DNA from: Oscillospiraceae bacterium
GTDB taxonomy: Bacteria > Bacillota > Clostridia > Oscillospirales > Ruminococcaceae
Direction: 5' to 3'
DNA: 55,076 bases
Assembly: GCA_019423755.1 (NCBI GenBank)
Contig: JAHZAU010000018.1
Span: forward strand, 1 to 55,076
Position 1 is the stretch's first letter. Each line of letters starts with the position of its first letter. Made by a program: the position numbers and the translations under genes. Below are positions 49,560 through 55,076 of the stretch, in pieces. The notes below the pieces were generated by a model. It was not told the DNA's origin and did no database searches. It saw nothing but the letters and a program-made list of their open reading frames with translations.

Positions 49560-51083
49560 ATGGCAGATGAAAAAGTAAACGTGAGTCCGGAGGAAAGCAA
49601 AACCCCGGAAGCTCCGGCCCCGTCCGGGCCGGGCGATCCGCCCGCGCCGGAACACACCGAGGGCCCCTCTGTTCCTGGTGGGGATCAGGCGGCTCCCTCT
49701 CATGCGGAGCCCGCCGCTGGGGAACATACCCAGCAGACCATTCTCCCCGGTATGGGTGAGGACGCTCCCGCGCCGTCCGGCAAGGTGATCAACCTCTCGG
49801 ACATCCAGGCCGCTGATAAGGGCGGCAAGGAGGCTTCTGCTCCCGCCCCGGACAAGAAAACGCCGGAGGCGGATAAGCCGCCGAAGCGCCGGGGCCGCCC
49901 GCCGAAAGAGCAGGCCGGGCCGACTGTGGAGAAAAAGTCGAAAGCGGCGGAGCCCCGCACAGGCCGCCCGTCTAAGGTTGACAAGGCGGCCCGTGAGGAG
50001 GCTCCGCCCTCTGTTCGGGACAAAGTGTCCAGAGGTAAGAAAGCCGACAAGGGCAAGGAAACGGGCTCCGGCGGTGCGCCTGTGTCTAAATCCGCTAAGG
50101 CGGTAAAGCCGGGCAAGGCCGCTCCCGTCAAGGAGGCGGCAGTCCCGCCGCCGGAGATCAAGCTGCCGCCCACGCCGGAGGTGCCGCCCCGCCCGGTGGA
50201 AGAGGGAAAAATCGTCTATTTGAAGATGTCGGAGCTCCATCCGTTCCATACGTTCCGGGAACACCCCTACAAGGTGCAGGACGATAAGGCGATGGACGAT
50301 CTGGTGGGGACGATCAAGGAACACGGCATTATGACCCCCGCCACCGTCCGCCCGGAAAAAGACGGCAAGGGCTATGAGATTATCGCGGGCCACCGCCGCC
50401 ATCATGGTGGTACACGGGCCGGGCTGGAGGAAATGCCCTGCATCGTCCGGGAGATGACCGATCTTGAAGCTGTCCGGGAAATGCGGAACAGCAACAAGCA
50501 GCGGGGCGATCCTCTCCCCAGCGAACTGGCAAAGCTGCTGGATTTGGAGGTGGAGGCCATCAAACGCCAGGGGGCCCGCCCGAAAAATGAGAAAGAGGCG
50601 GAGGCCCTGGGTAAGCTCTCGGTGGAGATCGTGGGTAAGGAACACGACATGAACTATAAAAAGGTCATGCGGTATATCCGGCTCAACTCCCTGGTGCCGG
50701 AGCTTCTGGACAAGGTGGACACAAAGCAGATGGGCTTTATGCCTGCGGTGGAGATCTCGTATATCAGGCCGGAAAACCAGCGGCTGATTGCCGTTTCCAT
50801 TGACGGGGAGCAGTCCTCCCCCTCGGTGGCCCAGGCGAAGCGGCTCCACGAGCTGGACAAGGAGGGCAAGCTCAACGGCGATGTGATCGACGGCATTTTG
50901 AGTGAAGAAAAAAAGGAGGATCGCGGTGTGATTATTTCGACTGCTGAACTGTCTAAGTATTTCGGCAAGGAGGTCACTCCTGCCAAAATGAAAGAGCAGA
51001 TCATGGCGCTGCTGGACGAGTGGAAAGAGAAACAGCCGCCCGAACTGGCGCAGCCGGACAGGAAAAAGGACTTGGAGAAGTAA
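49560..51083 (+). CDS. ParB/RepB/Spo0J-like partition protein of the conjugative element
   Basis: A DNA-binding protein of 507 residues. Residues 1 to about 210 are a disordered Pro/Lys/Ala/Glu-rich extension with two AT-hook-like cores, RGRP (111-114) and TGRP (134-137). The ParB domain begins near 213 (KIVYLKMSELHPFHTF), with the nucleotide box GHRR at 277-280 and MRNSNKQR in place of the ENxQR box, followed by a KorB/helix-turn-helix-type region (MNYKKVMRYIRLNSL). The segment after GHRR reads HHGGTRAG, diverging from the usual HRA-type sequence. AAGGAGG precedes the ATG. No ParA gene is seen upstream. One copy of the element's palindrome lies inside the coding sequence. Confidence 0.85.
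   Translation: MADEKVNVSPEESKTPEAPAPSGPGDPPAPEHTEGPSVPGGDQAAPSHAEPAAGEHTQQTILPGMGEDAPAPSGKVINLSDIQAADKGGKEASAPAPDKKTPEADKPPKRRGRPPKEQAGPTVEKKSKAAEPRTGRPSKVDKAAREEAPPSVRDKVSRGKKADKGKETGSGGAPVSKSAKAVKPGKAAPVKEAAVPPPEIKLPPTPEVPPRPVEEGKIVYLKMSELHPFHTFREHPYKVQDDKAMDDLVGTIKEHGIMTPATVRPEKDGKGYEIIAGHRRHHGGTRAGLEEMPCIVREMTDLEAVREMRNSNKQRGDPLPSELAKLLDLEVEAIKRQGARPKNEKEAEALGKLSVEIVGKEHDMNYKKVMRYIRLNSLVPELLDKVDTKQMGFMPAVEISYIRPENQRLIAVSIDGEQSSPSVAQAKRLHELDKEGKLNGDVIDGILSEEKKEDRGVIISTAELSKYFGKEVTPAKMKEQIMALLDEWKEKQPPELAQPDRKKDLEK
50015..50033. repeat. Element palindrome, copy 1 (inside the ParB-like gene)
   Basis: TCGGGACA-AAG-TGTCCAGA, one mismatch from the 8-bp arms of the other copies, followed by GGTAAG as in copy 2. 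Because it lies in coding sequence it cannot be merely a terminator. Confidence 0.6.
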
Positions 51084-51095
51084 CCGGGCCCCGCT

Positions 51096-51114
51096 TCTGG
51101 ACACTTTGTCCAGA
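51096..51114. repeat. Element palindrome, copy 2
   Basis: TCTGGACACTTTGTCCAGA, perfect 8-bp arms, 12 bases after the ParB-like gene's stop codon. The flanks GCT and AGC extend the pairing. Confidence 0.85.
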
Positions 51115-51149
51115 GGTAAGCGTCCCGCGCTTGGGATGGGCTCTGTGGT

Positions 51150-51293
51150 GATATATCCCCCGTCGCCGCCTCTATTCCTGCACAGCCGGGAGTGGGCCGT
51201 CAAGGGTGCAACGCACCGCCGCTCGCGGCGGCCTGCCCTTGACGGTCTGCCCCGGCTGTGCTACTTCCAGCGGCGCGGCGGGGGTATATATCC
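51150..51293 (+). ncRNA. Large nested stem-loop (candidate structured RNA, sso or oriT-like element)
   Basis: Four nested pairings were read. The outermost pairs GATATATCCCCCG (from 51150) with the CGGGGGTATATATC region ending at 51292. Next, CACAGCCGGG (51181-51190) pairs with CCCGGCTGTG (51251-51260), and CCGTCAAGGG (51197-51206) pairs with CCCTTGACGG (51236-51245). Innermost, CCGCCG (51216-51221) pairs with CGGCGG (51226-51231) around CTCG. Together this makes a rod-like structure of about 140 nt between the ParB-like gene and the next gene. It has no T-tail and no coding capacity. Strand is nominal, since the fold works on both strands. Confidence 0.6.
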
Positions 51294-51300
51294 TCCAGAG

Positions 51301-51335
51301 CCGCCCCCTTTCCCTGGATAGGGAAAGGGCGGGGG
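51301..51335 (+). other. Second hairpin before the DUF4406-like gene
   Basis: CTTTCCCT-GGAT-AGGGAAAG (51308-51327) extends through CCGCCCC / GGCGGGG. No T-run follows. It stands directly beside the large nested stem-loop and ahead of AT-rich sequence and a GGAGG site. Confidence 0.55.
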
Positions 51336-51378
51336 GATAGGGTCGAACTACCTATTATAAATATCGGAGGTGTTGAAG

Positions 51379-51720
51379 ATGAAACGATCCCTTGCTTATA
51401 TTACTGCCGCATGGCGCGGCGATCCTGCGGTGGACATGGAGCAGGCGGCGCATTACTGCCGCGTGGTCTATGATGCGGGCTATTCCCCCATCTGCCCCAT
51501 GCTCTATCTGCCGCTGTTCCTCAATGACGCGGTGCCGGAGGAGCACAAGAACGGCATCGACATGGGCCGTGACCTGCTCCGGCGTTCCCGTGTGCTGGTG
51601 GTGTGCGGTCATACGATCACCGAGTCCATGAAAAATGATATTGCCGTGGCCCAGCGGCTGGGGATCACCGCTACTACCCTTGAGGGCATCCTGACCGTTA
51701 AGGGCCAGGGCCGCCGCTGA
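51379..51720 (+). CDS. DUF4406/DUF7768-like protein
   Basis: A small protein of 113 residues with a Rossmann-like pattern (RSLAYITAAWRGDPAVDMEQAAHYCRVVYDAGYSPICPMLYLP ... MGRDLLRRSRVLVVCGHTITESMKNDIAVAQRLGI). This resembles nucleoside deoxyribosyltransferase-like DUF4406 proteins, which are frequent cargo of clostridial conjugative elements. GGAGG lies eight bases before the ATG. It ends one base before the ArdA start, so the two are coupled. The role in the element is unknown. Confidence 0.72.
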   Translation: MKRSLAYITAAWRGDPAVDMEQAAHYCRVVYDAGYSPICPMLYLPLFLNDAVPEEHKNGIDMGRDLLRRSRVLVVCGHTITESMKNDIAVAQRLGITATTLEGILTVKGQGRR

Positions 51721-51721
51721 T

Positions 51722-52435
51722 ATGGCGTCCCTGTTTGAAGCCTACATCACCAACCTGGGAAAATACAACGAGGGCGAGCTGGTCGGTGAAACCTTGAAAT
51801 TCCCCACTACCACGGAGGAGGTGCAGGGACTTCTGAAACGCATCGGCGTGGACGGGGTGCGGTATGAGGAATTTTTCATCACCAGCTTTGACGGTGATGT
51901 GCTGGGGCTCTATGACTATCTCACGGAATATGAAAACCTGGACGAGCTCAATCATCTGGCCTGCCTGCTTTCCGAGCTGGATCAAGGCGACTTGGAAAAG
52001 TTTGAGGCGGTCATTGACAGCGGCGAACATACTTCCAGCGTGGCTGACCTCATCAATCTGGCACAAAACCTGGATTGCTACGAGTTTTATCCCGGTGTGG
52101 AGGACGATGAAACCCTGGGCCGCATTTATGTGGAGGATATGGAGGCCATTGACATTCCCGATCACCTGCTCCCTTACTTCGATTATGAAGCATACGGGCG
52201 GGACGTGCGGATCAACGAGGACGGCCACTTTGCCCCCGGCGGCTATGTGCTGAACAACGGCGGCAAATTTATCGAGCACTACCACGGGATCGAGGACATT
52301 CCCGCCGAGCACAAGGTTTTTGCGTTCCCGCAGCTCTCAGTGCGAGAGCAGATGGCGGCCTACAAAGAAATTATTGACGGCTCCTCTCTGGAGGGCTATC
52401 GGAAGATTGCCAAAAAGGAGCATGAGGAGCGATAG
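51722..52435 (+). CDS. ardA: ArdA-like antirestriction protein
   Basis: A highly acidic DNA-mimic protein of 237 residues. ArdA proteins imitate B-form DNA and block type I restriction-modification enzymes when an element enters a new host. The family pattern is clear: EAYITNLGKYNEGELVGETLKFPTT near the start, many Asp/Glu through the middle, and YFDYEAYGRDVRINEDGHFAPGGYV, at about 155-180. It sits in the leading part of the element, where early expression after transfer is useful. It is followed by a palindrome-based terminator. Confidence 0.9.
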   Translation: MASLFEAYITNLGKYNEGELVGETLKFPTTTEEVQGLLKRIGVDGVRYEEFFITSFDGDVLGLYDYLTEYENLDELNHLACLLSELDQGDLEKFEAVIDSGEHTSSVADLINLAQNLDCYEFYPGVEDDETLGRIYVEDMEAIDIPDHLLPYFDYEAYGRDVRINEDGHFAPGGYVLNNGGKFIEHYHGIEDIPAEHKVFAFPQLSVREQMAAYKEIIDGSSLEGYRKIAKKEHEER

Positions 52436-52437
52436 CG

Positions 52438-52472
52438 GCACTTCTGGACACTTTGTCCAGAGGTGCTTTTTT
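52438..52472 (+). terminator. Terminator built on the element palindrome, copy 3
   Basis: GCACTTCTGGACA-CTT-TGTCCAGAGGTGC followed by T6. The core TCTGGACACTTTGTCCAGA (52443-52461) is identical to copy 2. Confidence 0.85.
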
Positions 52473-52492
52473 CATGGAAAGGAGGGATACGG

Positions 52493-52969
52493 CTGATTGA
52501 TGAGGACGTTTCCAGACGTACCATAGCAGTTTCCATCAAGGCGACAAAGCTCACGGGCCGGGTGCTGGCCCAGGCGTGTCTGGCGGTTGGCCGGAAGATC
52601 AAGAAAGCGCACCGGGCCCGCCAGACACCCCACGGCAAACAGACGGTGCGCCAGCTCATGGGCCACGGGGCCGCCACGAACAGCATCGAGGTGGAGTCCC
52701 CAAAGGACTTTGACCGGGTGGCCCGGAAATGGAATGTAGACTATGCCTTTTATAAGACCGGGCCGGACAAGTACCTGCTGTTTTTCAAAAGCGGGCAGGC
52801 CGATGCCATCACCGCTTGTTTTTCGGAATATTCCCGGCGCGTGATGAAGCGTTCCAAGTCCCGGCGCGTCCCGATCCGGGAACAGCTCAAACGGGCCGCC
52901 GCTGAACTGGCCCGCCAGCCGTCCCACAAGAAAGAACGTGCAAGGGAGGCGGTGCATGAGGACAGATAG
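52493..52969 (+). CDS. PcfB/DUF3801 conjugation protein (probable CTG start)
   Basis: A basic protein of 158 residues in the PcfB/DUF3801 family, which in conjugative systems assists the coupling protein and relaxosome. Typical stretches are SRRTIAVSIKATKLTGRVLAQACLAVG and GKQTVRQLMGHGAATNSIEV, followed by FDRVARKWNVDYAFYK. No ATG or GTG fits near the conserved beginning. GGAGGG is followed six bases later by CTG at 52493, which gives Met-Ile-Asp-Glu-Asp-Val. A GTG at 52463 lies inside the terminator stem. It overlaps the coupling-protein gene by 14 bases. Confidence 0.82.
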   Translation: MIDEDVSRRTIAVSIKATKLTGRVLAQACLAVGRKIKKAHRARQTPHGKQTVRQLMGHGAATNSIEVESPKDFDRVARKWNVDYAFYKTGPDKYLLFFKSGQADAITACFSEYSRRVMKRSKSRRVPIREQLKRAAAELARQPSHKKERAREAVHEDR

Positions 52970-54791
52970 CGTCAAGAAATATGTGATACCCAACATCCCG
53001 TACCTGTTTATCCTGTGGGCCTGCCTAAAGCTGGGGACGGCCTACCGTCTGGCTCCCGGCGCAGACTTTGCTCACAAGCTGATGGGCCTGGGCCAGAGCA
53101 TCGGCCCGGCCTTTGCCGACTTTGCGCCGGGGCTCCATCCCCTTGACTGGCTCATCGGCATTGTGGGCGCGGTGGGCTTCCGCCTGCTGATCTACTTCAA
53201 AAGCAAAAACGCAAAGAAATTCCGGCGGGATGAAGAATACGGGTCGGCCCGCTGGGGCACCGAAAAAGACATCAAGCCCTTTGTCGATCCGAAGTTTGAA
53301 AACAACGTCATTTTGACAAAGACGGAGTTTCTCACCATGAACACCCGGCCTAAAAACCCGGCCAACGCCCGCAACCTCAACTCTTGTATCATCGGCTCGT
53401 CCGGGTCTGGCAAAACCCGCTTCTGGCTCACGCCCCAGCTACTCCAGGCGCATAGCTCCTATGTGTGCGTCGATCCAAAAGGCGGGGTGCTCTCCCAGGT
53501 GGGTGCTTTCCTGCAACGCCGGGGCTATAAGGTCAAAGTGTTCAACAGCATCGACTTTTCAAAATCCATGCACTACAATCCGCTGTCCTACATCCACAAT
53601 GAGGCCGATATCCTAAAGTTTGTCGATACCCTCATAGCGAACACCAAAGGCGAGGGCAAGGAGGGCGATCCGTTCTGGACAAAGGCAGAAACGCTCCTTT
53701 ATTGTGCGTTGATTGCCTATATCATTTTTGAAGCGCCTGCCGAGGATCGGAACATCAATACCCTGGTGGACATGATTTCCGGCATGGACGTGAAAGAGGA
53801 TGACGAGTCCTATATGAACGCGGTGGACTATATGTTCAAGGGGCTGGAAAAGCGCAAGCCGGATTGCTTTGCCGTGAAGCAGTACAAAAAATATAAGCTG
53901 GCCAGCGGCAAAACCGCAAAATCAATCCTTATTTCCTGCGGCTCCCGGCTGGCCCCCTTTGACATCCCCCAGCTCCGGGAGATCATGTCTTATGACGAAC
54001 TGGAGCTTGACCGCATCGGGGATCGGAAAACGGCGGTTTTCTTCACCATTTCCGACACCACCCCCACTTATAACTTCATTGTGGCCCTGGCCTTTTCGCA
54101 GATGTTCAATCTTCTGTGCGAACGGGCGGACAATGTTCACGGGGGCCGCCTGCCCCATCATGTGCGGGTGCTGTGGGACGAGGCGGCCAACACGGGCCAG
54201 GTGCCCTCGCTGGAGAAGCTGGTGGCCGTGATCCGTTCCCGCGAGGTGAGTCTGTGCCTGTTCTACCAGCAGTACGCGCAGTGCAAGGCCATTTACAAAG
54301 ATAACGCGGAAACGATCCTGGGAAACATGGACAGCGTGATCTTCCTGGGTGGCCGGGAAAGCTCCACCATCAAGGAGATTTCCGAGAACTGGCTGGGAAA
54401 GGCCACCATCTCCATGCAGACCGAGGGCCGCTCCCGTGGGCAGTCGGAAAGCTACAACCAGAACACCCAGCGGCTGGGCCGGGAGCTGATGACCCCCAGC
54501 GAGCTGGCTACCATGCCGGGCGATAAGTGCATTTTGCAGCTGCGGGGCCTGCCCCCGTTCTTTTCGCCCAAATACGATTTGAAGCAGCACCCGAACTACA
54601 AGTACACGGCTGAGGCCGATAAAAAGAAAAACGCCTTTGACCTGGATAAGCTCATCAACCGCCGCAGGCGGCCTGGGCTTTCCGAGGCTTGTGAGGTGTA
54701 CGAGGTAGACGCATCGGACACGGGGCCCGTAAACGAGGACGAGGACATCCTCAATTACGACGACGTGGACGATCCGGATGCCTATGTATAA
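52956..54791 (+). CDS. VirD4/TraG-like type IV coupling protein
   Basis: The membrane ATPase that brings the relaxase-DNA complex to the type IV secretion channel (611 residues). N-terminal membrane helices lie at about 10-28 and 58-75, followed by the Walker A loop GSSGSGKT (K153) and Walker B VLWDEAA (D408). The motif YGSARWGTEKD before the ATPase core is typical of the clostridial (CD1115-type) VirD4 subfamily. AGGGAGG lies six bases before the ATG at 52956. The C-terminus is acidic. It overlaps the PcfB gene, so they are translated together. Confidence 0.94.
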   Translation: MRTDSVKKYVIPNIPYLFILWACLKLGTAYRLAPGADFAHKLMGLGQSIGPAFADFAPGLHPLDWLIGIVGAVGFRLLIYFKSKNAKKFRRDEEYGSARWGTEKDIKPFVDPKFENNVILTKTEFLTMNTRPKNPANARNLNSCIIGSSGSGKTRFWLTPQLLQAHSSYVCVDPKGGVLSQVGAFLQRRGYKVKVFNSIDFSKSMHYNPLSYIHNEADILKFVDTLIANTKGEGKEGDPFWTKAETLLYCALIAYIIFEAPAEDRNINTLVDMISGMDVKEDDESYMNAVDYMFKGLEKRKPDCFAVKQYKKYKLASGKTAKSILISCGSRLAPFDIPQLREIMSYDELELDRIGDRKTAVFFTISDTTPTYNFIVALAFSQMFNLLCERADNVHGGRLPHHVRVLWDEAANTGQVPSLEKLVAVIRSREVSLCLFYQQYAQCKAIYKDNAETILGNMDSVIFLGGRESSTIKEISENWLGKATISMQTEGRSRGQSESYNQNTQRLGRELMTPSELATMPGDKCILQLRGLPPFFSPKYDLKQHPNYKYTAEADKKKNAFDLDKLINRRRRPGLSEACEVYEVDASDTGPVNEDEDILNYDDVDDPDAYV

Positions 54792-54797
54792 ATCACT

Positions 54798-54816
54798 TCT
54801 GGACAAAGTGTCCAGA
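54798..54816. repeat. Element palindrome, copy 4 (inverted core)
   Basis: TCTGGACAAAGTGTCCAGA, the exact reverse complement of copies 2 and 3 in the core, while the outer flanks (CACT before, GGT after) keep the same orientation. It lies six bases after the coupling-protein stop codon. Confidence 0.85.
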
Positions 54817-54827
54817 GGTCGCAACCT

Positions 54828-54851
54828 GCCGCCAGAAATGGCGGCTTTTTT
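54828..54851 (+). terminator. Terminator after the coupling-protein gene
   Basis: GCCGCC-AGAAAT-GGCGGC followed by six T. Confidence 0.85.
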
Positions 54852-54886
54852 CATGGCCGGGGAACACCCGGAGAAATGGAGGCTAT

Positions 54887-55076
54887 ATGCAGTTCTTTTC
54901 TTCCGCTATTGATACTTTGCAGACCCTTGTTGTGGCTCTCGGCGCTGGCCTGGGCGTGTGGGGCGTTGTCAATCTTCTGGAGGGCTACGGCTCGGACAAC
55001 CCTGGCTCCAAAAGCCAGGGTATGAAGCAGCTCATGGCGGGCGGCGGCATCATCCTGCTGGGCACCACCCTGATCC
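54887..55076 (+). CDS. Maff2-family small membrane protein (partial, cut by window end)
   Basis: The first 63 codons are visible. A hydrophobic helix (about 10-30, TLQTLVVALGAGLGVWGVVNLLEG), a polar turn GYGSDNPGSKSQG and a second helix starting at QLMAGGGIILLGTTL match the short two-helix Maff2/TrbC-like proteins that follow the coupling protein in clostridial conjugative elements. It is likely a pilin-like or channel component. GGAGG lies six bases upstream. Confidence 0.8.
   Translation, partial: MQFFSSAIDTLQTLVVALGAGLGVWGVVNLLEGYGSDNPGSKSQGMKQLMAGGGIILLGTTLI

Noticed and set aside
49560..55076. Considered as a plasmid fragment because of the ParB-like gene
   Set aside because: ParB-like, ArdA, PcfB, VirD4 and Maff2 in this order are typical of Tn1549/CTn-like integrative elements, and the left flank is chromosomal.

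Overview
This 55 kb window is a GC-rich chromosome segment from a low-branching Firmicute, most likely a gut anaerobe of the Clostridia (Oscillospirales/Ruminococcaceae-like). The evidence is a clostridial division and cell-wall (dcw) gene cluster, strong TTGACA/TATAAT promoters, AAGGAGG ribosome sites, oxygen-sensitive Fe-S enzymes of the 2-hydroxyacyl-CoA dehydratase superfamily, and a gut-type conjugative element. The species assignment is inference.

Layout. (1) 1-6322, minus strand: an operon reading ABC-F ATPase, AI-2E-family permease, UvrD-like helicase, RlmA-like 23S rRNA methyltransferase. (2) 6458-17650: housekeeping metabolism and translation: an amidohydrolase and an orphan class I fumarase alpha subunit (plus strand), then purA, secDF, purB, an AlkC/AlkD-like HEAT protein and asnS (minus strand), and two small proteins of unknown function. 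(3) 17868-32033, minus strand: the dcw cluster in the order mraZ, rsmH, ftsL, PASTA-PBP, murF, mraY, ftsW, murG, murA, ftsQ, ftsZ. It has a textbook mraZ promoter with a 10-bp-periodic MraZ operator and lacks murE, murD and ftsA. (4) 32382-36265, plus strand: two nearly identical double-cubane/HgdB-type proteins flanking one ASKHA activase, then an arsenate reductase. (5) 36374-46224: an oligopeptide-binding lipoprotein, a VWA protein, a LysR regulator divergent from a lipoprotein/small protein/CMD-cupin operon, yebC, an EpsG-like membrane protein and a MATE exporter. (6) 46291-49165: two tRNA-Ser genes and a group of poorly characterised small or lipoprotein genes. (7) about 49200 to the window end: the left part of a Tn1549/CTn-like integrative conjugative element (ParB-like protein, DUF4406-like, ArdA, PcfB/DUF3801, VirD4 coupling protein, start of Maff2). 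It is cut by the window edge.

How they work together. The dcw genes supply lipid II synthesis (murF, mraY, murG, murA) and the divisome (ftsZ, ftsQ, ftsL, ftsW, PBP). PurA and PurB act on the same intermediate, adenylosuccinate, and PurB releases fumarate, the substrate of the nearby fumarase subunit. The most attractive under-described system is the paired double-cubane protein locus with a single shared activator ATPase. In the mobile element the most striking features are non-coding: a roughly 140-nt nested hairpin and a dispersed 19-bp palindrome.
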